DNA of 64,000 nt from Megalobrama amblycephala (taxonomy: Eukaryota > Chordata > Actinopteri > Cypriniformes > Xenocyprididae): positions 10,199,015 to 10,263,014 of the forward strand of contig NC_063050.1 in the NCBI RefSeq assembly GCF_018812025.1, read 5' to 3'. The notes below the pieces were generated by a model. That model was not told the origin of the DNA and made no database searches. It saw only the letters and a program-made list of their open reading frames with translations. Position numbers and translations under genes: made by a program. Below are positions 11,690 to 23,253 of the stretch, piece after piece. Positions within the stretch are counted from its first letter, which is position 1. Every line of letters starts with the position of its first letter.

Positions 11690-12085
11690 CCAACGTTGTA
11701 GAATGGGGGTAATTGTGTGCAGCTGCAAAGTAAATTAATATTTCGTGAGAAAGACATCAAATGTAGAATAAACGCGTTAAGAATCTGTACAGCTGTAGAG
11801 GGACTTTTATTGTGTTGAGCTGAACCGACGAACAACTGATGACGACATGGTTTGACGTCTGGTTGACCAATCAGCTGAAAGAGGCGTTTCATTCCCGCCC
11901 ACATTTAAATATCAAATATTCAAACTGGTTATTTGTTACCAACCCCAGAACGAAAAAAGAAAAATCAAGTCAGTTTTTTGTTTTTTCGTTTTCATTTTAA
12001 AAATGAAAAACGAAAAAATGTGCGGTTTTCTCATTTTTCTGATTTCAATATCAAATCAAAACATGAATGAACGGAAGATACCCTG
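11690..12085. mobile_element. Single-arm copy of the inverted-repeat family
   Basis: TGTAGAATGGGGGTAATTGT at about 11697 starts a segment repeated almost exactly from 12089. It contains the GGCGTTTCATTCCCGCCCAC motif of the inverted-repeat arms at 8.8 and 11.1 kb, followed by AAAAATGAAAAACGAAAA and a GGAAGATACCCTGAT end. This is one arm only, in tandem with the next entry. Confidence 0.6.
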
Positions 12086-12088
12086 ATG

Positions 12089-13104
12089 TAGAATGGGGGT
12101 AATTGTGTGCAGCTGCAAAGTAAATTAACATTTCATGAGAAAGAGATAAAATGTAGAATAAACACGTTAAGAATCTGTACAGCTGTAGAGCGAGGGACTT
12201 TTATTCTGTTGAGCGGAATCGATGAACAACTGGGATGCGTTCAGCCCCGACAAAACGTTGCAAAACGTTTTTTAAACGGAAACGGTGGTGCGTTGAACAC
12301 CCTGTTCTGATGACGCAGGAGTTGCAACTATGGCAGCTGAGAAGGCCATTTTTGTGTTCTTTTTGAAGAATTTTCGGAGCCTGATGAAATCGGTATAAAT
12401 GTTTAATACTACAAAATACGTTCGATGTTACAGTCAGTGCTCTTGCCGTTCAGAATAAAAGAGAACATCCCAATCCAGTGAAGGAATTTGTGGAAACTTC
12501 TAATTATTGTGATACAACATTTGCCATTTCAGGATGAAAAGAAACATTTCAGGTGAAGGATAATCCACTTCTTAACTCTGAGACTGTGTTGATCTATATT
12601 ATTTTTATTGTTTGTATTAGGCTTATCATTATTGCTGATCACTGTTATTGTGCTATGATATTGTAATATTTACCATTATATAATCAGAGGAGAATAGAAA
12701 AGTTTATTAAAGTGTCACTTCACAATACAACAGCAAAATATATAAGTATAGTATTTTTATGTTACATTAATACCCATTGTGCGAGCTGTCTCTTTAATAC
12801 CGCGTGGTTTATATACATCTTGCCGCTGATTGGGCTGACATTTTTGACACACCCACCAAACAAGAGAAAACATATCTCAAATCCGTTGCACACCGTTGCA
12901 AACCGTTTCCAGGAAACATGTCGTTCAACCAGGAAAACGTATCAAAACGTTGCGCACCGGTTTGAGCTTGAACGTGCCCCTGATGACGACATGGTTTGAC
13001 GTCTCGTTGACCAATCAGCGGAAAGAGGCGTTTCATTCCCGCCCACATGTAGAGATCGAATATTCAAACTGCTTATTTGTTTCCAACCCAAAAACCAAAA
13101 AAGA

Positions 13105-13153
<49 letters not shown>

Positions 13154-13257
13154 ACGTTTTCATTTTAAAAATGAAAAACGAAAAAATGTGTGGTTTTCTC
13201 ATTTTTCTGATTTCAATATCAAATCAAAACATGAATGAACGGAAGATACCCTGATTG
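12089..13257. mobile_element. Second tandem arm copy, split by a nested element
   Basis: This is a direct repeat of 11690-12085. Its flanking halves are 12089-12231 and about 12977-13257. The right half contains a (TA)n run followed by oligo-T at 13108-13153 that the sister copy lacks. The interruption is annotated separately. Confidence 0.6.
12232..12976. mobile_element. Nested non-autonomous transposon (about 745 bp)
   Basis: The sister copy at about 11837 reads AACAACTGATGACGAC without interruption. Here the same site is split: AACAACTG, the insert, then TGATGACGAC. That leaves a TG or CTG target duplication. The insert ends are imperfect inverted repeats, GGATGCGTTCA on the left and the complement of GGGCACGTTCAAG on the right, with GTTGCAAACCGTTT-like motifs inside both. 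The superfamily is unknown. Confidence 0.65.
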
Positions 13258-13325
13258 ACCTAAAATGGTGCGGGCCCTTTAATAGCAGTTTCTGTTTTGT
13301 TTTAGAGAAGAGTGAGAGGGAGGGC

Positions 13326-15710
13326 TATGGAGATAGGATTGTAGCAATATTCCAAATAAATAGATTATGATCCACAAATAAATGTAAAGATATTCACAAA
13401 AAATAATCATATACACAAATATGTTTTTTTATTAGCAAATCTCATTTTATTTATTTGTGAATTAAATTAATTTTTGTGAATTAATTTAATTCACAAATAA
13501 ATAAAATGAGATTTGCTAATAAAAAAACATATTCAAAAATATGTTTTTATGTCACAAGCACAACTCTGCCTGCATTTATTTGTGGATCGCTGCGCGCATT
13601 TGTGAATCACCTCACACATTTGGATTCTGAAACAATTCTAGCGTCATGACTGCAGACAAATCCACAAATAGGTCGACTCCGCCCACCGACTACTCAAGCC
13701 AATCAGATAACTTCCACGTGGCGCTGACCAATCGCAGCGCACTATCGCTATAACCAATCACATTTTGCTTTACAATCGGGGCGGTCTCTAGTCCTGCATT
13801 GGCTTAGAACGGAAGTAGAGGGTTCTTAAACAATGGTACAGTAAAAAAGAGGTTTAAAATTTATATTTCATTAGACTGTGTGTCAAGCCAAGCCAAACTA
13901 TTTATGCGCCATTTAAAAATGACAGAGAAACAGTGCTCTCTGTTATGGGAACAACATATTGGATACAGATGCATTATGAAGCGTCACGTATTCAAGATTG
14001 AACAGAAAGCTTCAATAATTTATAATAACTTAATCATAATTAAGTGAATAGCTCTATTAACTTATCTAACCGGATTTAACCTTGTGATACACATGCGAGT
14101 TTGCAAAATAGATTAAACTGTCGTCACATAACAGCATTTCCCAGTTTATCAATCAAACATCGACGAGCACCAAACCAGCTATTAAACGCTAACAGGCCCT
14201 TAAATAATATTTTAAACATTAATTAAACGTTTTAACGTTACCATTGTTTGTAGAGAAGACTTTTTAAATGTGACAGGTTGTTGAATGAATGTCCAGCAGT
14301 CAAACACTTGATCACCCAAATATTTCAGATGAATCAGACTTGATAGTTTTTTATTGCAAAAGTTATTTAGCCTACAGCATCCAAATTAATTAATCCAATT
14401 AATTTTCAGCATTGCAACCTTGTTTTTTCCAAAACCATAGCTGCAGTGATGCCCGTACTGGTACATCACTGATTCATATTTGGTATTATATGATATTGTG
14501 CAAGTGTGTTATTATTATAGAAACGAGACATCCGTTTACTGCCACTGACTCGTCGTTTCTCACCGTGCCGCTTGTATACAGTATAGCTGCATTTACATGA
14601 ACAGTAATAATGTAATGTAATGATTAATGCACGTCGCTCGCGTCAGGTAGAGGTGTTATAGCTGGGGATCTGTGAATGATCATAATTCGTACATAGCCTC
14701 TATCCCGATTCACTGATCCTGATGGCAATATAATAATCTACAAAAATCATCCCTGTCTGAATGATGGCTGAAACTTTACTGATGAGTTTCATGAAGTTTT
14801 ACTGTACATTAGCTACCTTGAAATGACCGTTTTTAACTCCATAATCACTGTAAGAGCTTCAGGGTTGCTTAACAAACTGTTAAACTTTCTATCCGTAAGA
14901 AAACTCTGATGAACCGTAATAATGTGCACGACACTTGTTCATTACTGCTGTGATCAGTAACACTCAGACCATAATACCCGTCAAAATAAGAGGACTCTTT
15001 TTGTAAGACGAATAATGCAGACCTTATATATAATTACACCCACAAAAAATATGTACAAAACAAATTAAAAGATCAATCACAATAAAATCTGTTACATCTT
15101 GTAAACGGGGTGTTTTAATCACACAAACAGCACTTCAGGTCAATTTGAACGAAAAGCCCATGGTGGAATAGCATTAGCAAGGAGCTCCTTTCAGAGTCTG
15201 TTCCCGCCCCCGATTGTAAAGCAAAACGTGATTGGTTGTAGCGATAGTGTGCTGCGATTGGTCAGCGCCACGTGGCCGTTATCTGATTGGCTTGAGTAGT
15301 CGGTGGGTGGAGTCAACCTATTTGTGAATTTGTCTGAGATCCTGATTCTAGAATTGTTTCAGAATCCACAAATGTGTGAGGTGATTCACAAATGCGCAGG
15401 AAGAGATCCACAAATGCACAGAAAGCAATTCACAAATGCACAGGTGGTGATTCACAAATAAATGCAGGCAGAGTTGTGCTTGTGACATAAAAACATTTTT
15501 GAATATGTTTTTTATAATGTTAATATAATATAATATAATGTTTTTTTATTTATTTGTGAATTAAATGAATTTTTGTGAAACTCCTAACATAATATTTGTG
15601 GATCTCATTCTATTAATTTGTGTATGTGATTATTTTTTGTGAATATCTTTACATTTATTTGTAGTTCATAATCTATTTATTTGGAATATTGCTACAATCC
15701 TATCTCCATA
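13326..15710. mobile_element. 2.4 kb DNA element with long inverted ends, TA target site
   Basis: TGGAGATAGGATTGTAGCAA at 13328 is matched in inverse at the right end, which finishes in CCTATCTCCA at 15708. TA flanks both ends (13326-13327 and 15709-15710). The inverted similarity continues inward for about 480 bp, including GATTGGTCAGCGCCACGTGG in inverse orientation at about 13725 and 15256. Tandem GATCCACAAATGCAC-like units lie at about 15400-15460. The middle (about 13800-15200) shows no transposase. The TA target is compatible with Tc1/mariner-like elements, but the ends do not identify a family. Confidence 0.65.
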
Positions 15711-15914
15711 GTGGGCAGGCGCCGTTCAACTATAGTAAACAATAAATCTTCTGACCAAATTAAGTTGTAATTTGTTTACTCACTATAGCCGCTGAACGAA
15801 GGGAAAGGGAGTTAACCCCGAAGTTTAAATAGAAAGCTACTTCGGCCCTGGAGCAGTGAAAGTCTCCCCTGCCATCTCATACCACGATCAGGGACAGAGC
15901 AGGAACGGTTAACA

Positions 15915-16065
15915 AAGGTGCTTCATAACAGTTTCTCAGTTTGGAATTAAAAGCCATTGTTCAGGCAGAGTTCTGCTGTCTATGATGTGCTGTCAATCGA
16001 AAACAGGGCGGTGAAAGACAGTTACAAACTCGCTTGCTGCCATGTTCTTGAATAAATAAAGTCGT
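15915..16065 (+). other. Proximal 5' flank of gene A, shared with 5590-5790
   Basis: GGAATTAAAAGCCATTGTTC, then TCTATGATGTGCTGTCAATC, matches the end of the duplicated leader-relic unit near 5.6 kb. It sits about 75-220 bp upstream of the gene A leader exon. A 5' UTR exon for gene A was not located with confidence. Confidence 0.45.
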
Positions 16066-16137
16066 ATTTATTGATATGTTTCACACTGACATTAAAGCTG
16101 AAAAATAAGCCGCTGTAAATTTCTTATAGGTGTTGCT

Positions 16138-19100
16138 ATGGCGATGTCAGTCAGAATGGCTCCTCCTCTTCTGATCTTTCTGATCATGATTCATGGTGAG
16201 TCACTGCAACAAACGCTCAGGAAGTTTTGCACACTGCATTGTTTATGCACAAGCTGCTGCTAATTTGTTCAGTGTGAACTATTTTAGGGGTCTGTAGTCA
16301 GAAGGAGAATGTGATCTACAGTCCTTCACACATCTGTGCACTAAAGGACTCATCAGTGATAATGAACTGCACTTATACATACCCTACTGGACGTCAGATC
16401 ACGAAAGTGTTCTGGACCAAAAACCCTGTAAAGGGTGTAGAGCCTCCAGATCTGTCTAAGGACCCTGAATACAGTCAGAGGCTTCAGTATCTGGGAGATA
16501 AACAGCAGAACTGCACCATCAGACTGAATCATGTGACACTGAAGGATTCACACATGTACTATTTCAGATTCATCACTGATGAAGCTAATGTGAAATGGAT
16601 TGGTAAACCAGGAGTGACTCTTACTGTCACAGGTGACTTTGGTGAGGTTTCTCTCTTCTTCTGTGCATTATGTTGAATAATAATCAGTGTATGACAGCAG
16701 CACTAGATATAATGTGTGTGTTGTGTTCAGATCTTCAGGTGGAGTCTCCTGAGAGAGTGACAGAGGGAGATTCAGTCCGTCTGACATGTAAAAGCAGCTG
16801 CACTCTGACTGACAGAGCAACATTCATCTGGTACAGAAACTCACAGAAGATATTAAATAAGAGTAACGAACTCAACTTCAAGCCAGTCAGAAGAGAGGAT
16901 GCAGGCAGATATAGCTGTGCTGTACACGGACACAATCACATCTCTCCTGCTGTTCAGCTCAATGTCATGTGTGAGTACAGATTCATTTGTTCTTTTTAAA
17001 AACTGGAGATTGTGTTTGAATGACATGATTTAAAGATTTAACTTATGTCCTTTTCAGATCCTCCCAGGAACGTCTCAGTGTTGATAAATGGATCTGGTGA
17101 AATAGTGTCAGGAGATTCAGTGACTCTGATCTGCAGCAGTGATTCAAACCCTCCTGCTCTGAACTTCAGCTGGTTTAAAGGAGGAACGTTTGTAGGATCT
17201 GGAAGAATCTACAACATCTCAAAGATCAGCTCTGATGACAGTGGAGAATACAAGTGCAGATCCATCAATGAACATGGAGAGAAATACTCTGATGCTGTGA
17301 CTTTGAACATCATGTGTGAGTTAATGATGGTTCAGTAACTAATGGTAATCATCACATTAATGGATTAACAATCACAAAACATTAATATACACTTTTTGTC
17401 TGTTTTAGACCCTCCCAGCAACGTCTCAGTCTCCATCATTCAGTCTGGTCAGATTTGGGCAGGAGATTCAGTGACTCTGATCTGCAGCAGTGATTCAAAC
17501 CCTCCTGCTCTGAACTTCAGCTGGTTTAAGGAGAATCAAAGCTCAGCTGTTGGATCTGGACAGAGTTTCAGTGCACTACAGAGTGGACGCTTCTACTGTC
17601 AGGCTCACAATCAACATGGATCTCAGAGATCAGACGCTGTAACTGTGACTGTTAAAGGTAGAACAGCTCATATACTTACATTACTCTTTCTAAAGTGAAG
17701 AAAATGAATCTGTTCAGATGTTTCACTCTTTTGTAGGACATCTGGTGATATTATACATATCCATTGGAGTGGTTTGTGGAGCTGCAGTGATCATCATGAT
17801 GCTGATTTGGTAAGATATGTGTCTGTGGTACTATGTAGTGTGTGTGAATGAGTGACTGAGTCAGAAGGTTGTGAATTCAATGAGGAAAGTGATCTAGGGA
17901 TGCTAACAATCGACTACTTAATTGCTAATAATTTAATCAATAACACTTACCGATGGACGATTAAGTTTTGAGGTGTGTGCAGCTCATGCACAAAACACGT
18001 GCAGCAGAATTAAGCGAGCGTGCCGTAGTTATGTATTCTAAGTGTATTAATGTCTTCAGGCCATGCAATGGATTAAGGTAGGCTAACCGTTTATTTCAAA
18101 ACTGAACTACTTGTGTAAACACCATAATAAAACTACACAGAATAAACAAGTAATAAGATCCTGGTTGATGAGTGATGATCTTCCAGCTCTTTTTCTGCAA
18201 TCCAAGTGTCCGATTTGTCCACACATTCTCTGTACCAGTGTTGGGCACGTTACTTTAAAAAAGTAATTAGTTATAGTTACTAGTTACTTCTCATGTAACT
18301 AGTTCTTTATGGCAAGCGTTATGTGTGTGCTTGAGTGCATAGCCTATAAACGCTCATTATTAGTTTTATTCTCTCCAGTATTTAAGAAATTAAATTAATA
18401 TAAATGTGATTCGTCAACTAATGGCTTAAATGAACAACTACTAGTTGACTAGAAAGGTATTCTGGGAGAAAAAGTCATTTGATTACTCGTTACTGAAAAA
18501 AGTAACGGCGTTAGTAATTTATAATGTCGTTATTCCCATCACTGATCTCTACCCACTATACCCACCCACCTCACCCGAGATCTAGTTTTCATTGGTTAAA
18601 CTTTCAAATGGCATTGAAAAACACTCGCCATGATCAAGATGCAGTCGGATCCCAGAAGTCCTATAGCTTTAGCCAAGCAGCATGTCAATGTCACTCCGTG
18701 ATCTACACCAGGGTTGGCAGGTTTTCAAAACAAAACCGCCCAATTGCTACTCAAAATTAGCCAAAAACTAGCCCAATTGCATTTCAGGAGAGGGTCTCCG
18801 GGTAAAATTTGTGTTCCAGGGCGTAAAATCTGCATTCCTGGGGCTAAATATCATGTTATATGGGGTCGCTTCAACCCGCAAACATGAAAAACAATCCACG
18901 GCAACAGTTTTAAAGTAGCCCAATTTCATGGGAAAACCATGAAACCATGAACCACTGATCTACACATTGCCTTATGTTGTGTTTGGGCTCATTTGAGACC
19001 ACCTGCTGTAAATAAAGATATGCGATCTACTATGGTTTACTAATGTTTTGTGAAGTTACAAACCAAAACATGGCGCAAAAGCATCATGCATATACTGTTT

Positions 19101-19824
19101 ACATGTGCATCAGCAGAGCTTTTTTATACAAATACTTGGTATAGTTTAACTGAAACAAATATCATTGTCTTTAAAGGTGTTTGAAAAAGAAAAATGACAC
19201 ACTCGAATCTCAGGTAAGTTATTGGTAGTTTACTGATCCGGTAAATGAATTAGTAACTAAAAGATTGAAAGACTAAATGTTGTGAGATGTTATCTTGTTT
19301 ATAGACATAATTTTCTCTCTATGCTGTTTTTTTTTTTTTTTTTTTCTTTAACGTCAAAGATGGCTAAATCCCAACCTCATCATGACAGACGCAGAGCTTG
19401 TGATGTTGAATTTAGTGACCCAGTGTATGAGAACGCAACGGTAAGTGTTTCCTTCAAAATAATACACTTTCTTCACTTTTGGCCAAAAGGAATTAAACAC
19501 TCCTCAATGTGAGTGTGAAAATATTCAATGTCTATATTGACTAATTATATGGAAATTTATTTAACACAGTCCTGTTTTTTTTGTCTCTTCATACATAAAG
19601 GCTGCTAAATTTGGCTCTGATGATTATAAACCCAAACTGAACTCGTCTGTGTATGAAAATCTTCCAGTAAGTAAGAATACCTACTAGAGACAAAACCCAA
19701 CCTATTATTCTTTCCTCATAGATAATGTTCTTGATGCTTTTATTGAAATATTTCTTTATTAATGTTTTCACTTTCTTTCTTTCTTTGTGTCTTTCTTATT
19801 CAGCGTAACAAGAACAGGTTGTAG
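16138..19824 (+). CDS. Receptor A: Siglec/CD22-like Ig receptor with ITIM-like tail
   Basis: Predicted type I membrane receptor of 475 aa in ten exons: 16138-16195, 16288-16632, 16731-16970, 17058-17315, 17409-17657, 17737-17809, 19177-19213, 19360-19440, 19601-19666 and 19804-19824. All junctions are GT-AG and the phases join without a stop. Order: leader (about 20 aa), Siglec-type V domain, three C2 domains, one membrane helix (VILYISIGVVCGAAVIIMML), basic stop-transfer, short tail. The V domain has Cys in SHICAL, NCTY and the E-strand NCTIRL; F-strand YYFR carries the sialic-acid-binding Arg of Siglecs, and G-strand KWIG carries the Trp. The A-strand Trp of genes B-D is missing (KENVIYS). 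Tail motifs: PVYENA, a Grb2-type YxN, and SVYENL, which fits both ITIM and YxN. Likely an inhibitory leukocyte lectin; ligand binding is inferred. Alternative start: the ATG at 16144. Confidence 0.83.
18233..18545. mobile_element. hAT-like MITE in gene A intron
   Basis: CAGTGTTGGGCACGTTACTT at the left and the inverse-like TCGTTATTCCCATCACTG at the right resemble the CAGTGTTGGG termini of fish hAT non-autonomous elements. The interior alternates AGTAA and TTACT blocks. The flanking target duplication is imperfect. It lies in the 1.37 kb intron between the membrane and first tail exons (17810-19176). Confidence 0.55.
18700..18970. repeat. Unclassified interspersed repeat in gene A intron
   Basis: A block running from GGGTTGGCAGGTTTTCAAAA to CATGAACCACTG, with GGCGTAAAATCTGCATTCCT inside, has the look of an interspersed element, with several 'GCCCAATT' motifs. 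No termini or coding capacity could be defined. Confidence 0.35.
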
Positions 19825-20036
19825 AGTTTTGGACACAGTAAATATTACAGCCTATATGCATCTCTTTGTGGGTGGAGCCATGAATGATTGACAGGAGTGT
19901 CATGATGACATGTGACTGAAGTAATTTGAGGATCATTTTATAGATGGATGGGCAAAAATGGAAGTAAAGGGTTACTGAACTGATGTAAAGTATGTAATCA
20001 CTTAAGTGTGTTTTTAATTTATGCCTTTTATCAAAC

Positions 20037-20262
20037 GAAGACTTCAGATGCAAAAGCCTCGAAGTGCCTTCTGAAATTTTCTTCTAAAATGAGCAAGATC
20101 ATATGTTTAGGTTCAGTAATTTCACTTTAATGGCAATTAATAGGTCATTTTCATTGCCATTAAAGTGTAATAACTGAACATAAACATACAAGCTTGATAA
20201 ACATGCTAATTTTAGAAGAAAATTTCAGATGACACTTAGAGGCTTTTGCATCTGAAGTCTTC
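20037..20262. mobile_element. Hairpin MITE just downstream of gene A
   Basis: GAAGACTTCAGATGCAAAAG at the left end is the exact inverse of CTTTTGCATCTGAAGTCTTC at the right end. The complementarity continues through most of the 226 bp, including AATTTTCTTCTAAAAT against ATTTTAGAAGAAAATT and TGGCAATTAA-like centres. RNA from either strand would fold into one long hairpin. It begins 213 bp after the gene A stop codon, so it may fall within the 3' UTR. Confidence 0.8.
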
Positions 20263-20443
20263 AAATCTGAAGCTTGCTTCATTTAGATCTTTTATGCCAA
20301 GTTTCACAGACCAGACTTAAGATAGTCCCAGACTAAAATGCATGTTTGAGCTGTTTTAGTTAAAAGCAACTTACATTGACATATCTTAAAATATGTCAGT
20401 GCCATTGTTTTGTCTTAAGATTTGTCTTATTTTTTTTTTTCTA

Positions 20444-20925
20444 AGGCATGTAGTTCTGCACGATTATGACAAAAATCATAATTGTCGATTATTCCTTTGA
20501 AACTGTAATTGCGATTATTATTTACGATTATGACAATTTACACTGAATGACGTATTGAATAGCTTTATACCACTGTTTGAAGCAACTGCATGCCATATTT
20601 TTGTATACAAATAAAAAACTTTTTTTTGTTGTTTTTCTGTAGCATTAAACCTCAAATGTCAACTATATATTGGTTTGGTTTCTTCTTTAAATAATGATAA
20701 AAAAAAAAAAAAGTCAACATATGCACGGTATAATAATAGGTGCTTTTGCCACCAGTGTGGTTCCCCGAGAACTAATGTTCCCCTAGAGCCTGAAGTGACG
20801 TAAACTGCGCTTGTTGTTGTTACTTTTATTTTGACGGTGCTGAGAACAGTTCAGACAGATCCTGGGCACAAATAATCATAATCGCGATTAGAAATTTGAT
20901 GAATTGCGCAGCCCTAAAGGCATGT
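20444..20925. mobile_element. hAT-like non-autonomous element with 8-bp target duplication
   Basis: AGGCATGT is present at 20444-20451 and again at 20918-20925, an 8-bp duplication typical of hAT. The ends read GTTCTGCACGATTATGAC on the left and the inverse-like AATTGCGCAGCCCT on the right, the familiar GGGCTGCACGATT-type termini. The interior is rich in CGATTAT and AATCG motifs and has an oligo-A run near 20700. No transposase. Confidence 0.75.
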
Positions 20926-21185
20926 TTGTAAAAGCTACTTAAATGTCCTAATTGAACTAAGGCCTAATCCTGGCTCTATCTAAGCCCTGTCTGCCAAACC
21001 AGACCTTGTTTTTAACCCTTAAGTATCAGCATTGTTCATGTTTCTGATGAAAGGCAGAAAAACTAAGGCTCTCGTTGTACAATTTCACACTTTTCTGTCA
21101 ATCAATACATCAGAATAAAAGCATAACAAATATAAAAGGACATTACATTTAGAGGTTTCTAGAGAAAAGAGGATCTAGTCAGATT
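20926..21185. other. Intergenic, nothing recognised
   Basis: Sequence between the hAT-like element and the next repeat. It contains CCTAATTGAACTAAGGCCTAATCCTGG-like repeat debris and no gene. Confidence 0.4.
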
Positions 21186-21790
21186 ATTGACGGGTTAGTT
21201 CACCCAAAAATGAAAATTTTGTCATTAATTACTCACCCTCATGTCGTTCCACACCCGTAAAACCAAAGTAAGATATTTTTGATGAAATCTGAGAGATTTG
21301 AAACTTTGACGCTTAAAAAGTTCATAAAGCGATAGTAAATTAATCCATAAGAATTGAGTGGTTTAGTCTACATTTTCTGAAGAGACTTTATCACTTTATA
21401 TGATGAACAGATTTAATTTAGGCTTTTATTCATATAAACATTGAACAGCGAACATGAACAAAAGATTAGACGAACCTGCTTGACGCGTGAAAACAAACCT
21501 CTTGTGGATGCGTAACATGAGAATGAACATCATTGGTTCTCGCACGTCGAGCGAACATGCTTGAGCTTCTGTTTACAACAACTGATGTGTGAGTTGATGA
21601 ATGTTTTTATGTAAATAAAAGGCTAAATTCAATCTGTTCATCATATAAAGCAATTGTGTGTCTTCAGAATATTTTGACTAAACCAAATAATTTGACTAAA
21701 CCAAATTTTAGTTTTACAATCTCTTTATGAACGTTTTGAAGCATCAAAGTTTCAATTGTGTAGCTCTCAATGGAGGAAGAGAAATGCCTA
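21186..21790. repeat. Cyprinid interspersed repeat (GTTCACCCAAAAATGAAAAT type)
   Basis: GGGTTAGTTCACCCAAAAAT, then TCATTAATTACTCACCCTCA, is a well-preserved copy of a repeat common in carp and zebrafish DNA, usually classed as a non-autonomous DNA transposon. Degenerate relatives occur at 7780 and 38327. The part after about 21330 resembles the longer versions of this element. Confidence 0.65.
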
Positions 21791-22002
21791 CATAAAATCC
21801 ACAACCACAACAACCCTCCTTGGTTTTCATACTAATTATTTCATACTAATTATTTCAAATGATAAAGTGTTAATGTTGTGGTTCTCTTAAAGCTTTGTGG
21901 GAAAAGGATCAGAGAGAGTCTGTGTTGTACAGGGTACAGCTTCTGTCAGATCAAGATTTGCATAAAGGTTTAATGCAGTTCATAGGCCTCTTATCAACAC
22001 AC

Positions 22003-22015
22003 AAAAGAGGAAGTG
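22003..22015 (+). promoter_or_regulatory. PU.1/ETS-like motif upstream of receptor B
   Basis: AAAAGAGGAAGTG is an exact match to the PU.1 consensus, about 460 bp upstream of the donor of the non-coding first exon. It is identical to 1510-1522 in the pseudogene flank. This suggests expression in B-lineage or myeloid cells; binding is untested. Confidence 0.45.
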
Positions 22016-22399
22016 AGACTAAGGGTTTTAGTAAGTGAGATTTTATAAAGTCCCGTCAAACTCAGTTAACTTAAAGAAAAAAAGGTTCACGGTTGCATTT
22101 GTTCACTCCACAGAAACTCAGTATCTGAGACAATCCTGTAAAAATAAAAGTTTAACGGCATGTGAAAATCACACATCTTAAAGAAACACTTTGAAAATGT
22201 GAAGTATTTTGCATGTTCTCGACTCTTTTCAGTTCCTCTTTCTTTCTTCATTTGGCTAATTCTCACGCTCTGAAGGATGCTGCTTTATTTGTTTTGTCCA
22301 TTTTATGATGTACTTTCTTATGTTACAAAAAGTATTCTTTGAATAGTTTTAACCCGAAGCAGCAAGTGAGGGTAAAATGTATTTGAAGAGAGGACGATA

Positions 22400-22477
22400 A
22401 AGAGTTCGCCTTCAAGAGAAATCATTTTATGGTTGTACACCTCTGTTCTCACTGCAGCGTATCAGTGCTGAAAAACG
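22400..22477 (+). other. Probable 5' UTR exon of receptor B (start undefined)
   Basis: A GTAAGA donor at 22478 follows ATCAGTGCTGAAAAACG. It aligns with a GTAAGA donor at 2894 in the pseudogene. The leader exon at 23246 begins after TTTTGTAG with nine bases before its ATG, so at least one upstream non-coding exon is required. The transcription start was not located. Confidence 0.5.
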
Positions 22478-23253
22478 GTAAGAGAGAATTTCTCTGTCGA
22501 TTGTAAAGTTACATTTTAAGTAAAACAGGAATTAACCCTGTTATCTACATGTGTTCATGCTGCATGTTTAAAAATGCAAATGTTCAGAAGTTGCATTAAT
22601 AAAATATCAGATCTGGAGGTTCTTAGAATTTTACAGATTTCTGAGATGGAAACTCCTTCAGTATTTATCAGTATTTTATTTGTTGACTATATTAAACTTT
22701 ATGCAAATTTGGCATTTACCTCATGAGAGAATCTCTAAAAAAAGTCATGTTTTACCTGAGAGAGAAAAAAAAAAGATTTAGCATAAAATCTTGTTTTTAA
22801 AGGCTGTTTTATTTTTACTTTTTTACTATGAAAACTACTATGCACTTAAATAAAAAAAAATAAGTATCATGTACTCATTATGTTCATATTGAAATTGTAC
22901 ACTTTTGCTGCTATTGATGTGGATACGGGTAAGGTTAGGGACAGGTTTGGTGGTATGGGTAGGTTTAAGGGTGGGTTAAGGTGTAAGAGATGGGTCAACA
23001 GTGTGATTATAAATGTAATTACAGAAATTAATTACACATGTCACTACATGCAGGTATTTTTAAATACAAGTACAATTTAAAAACTTTTGTACATTTTTGT
23101 GCATTGTATTAAATGATTAATTTAAATGTAAGTACATAGTAGTTAAGGCCGCCTAATATTAAGTGGGTCCAAATAGTCTTACAGTTTCATGAGATTCACC
23201 TTCACAGAAGCTAAAATAAATGTCTGTATATTGATTGTTTTGTAGGTGTTGCT

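Noticed and set aside
15395..15470. Short spaced repeats (ATTCACAAATGCACAG) considered as a CRISPR-like array
   Set aside because: Irregular short units inside a eukaryotic transposon arm; spacing and context are wrong for CRISPR.
16735..16935. Minus-strand frames of about 66 codons opposite the C2 exons (also at 37660, 47945 and 49060)
   Set aside because: Shadows of the conserved plus-strand Ig exons; they recur only because the exons are paralogous.
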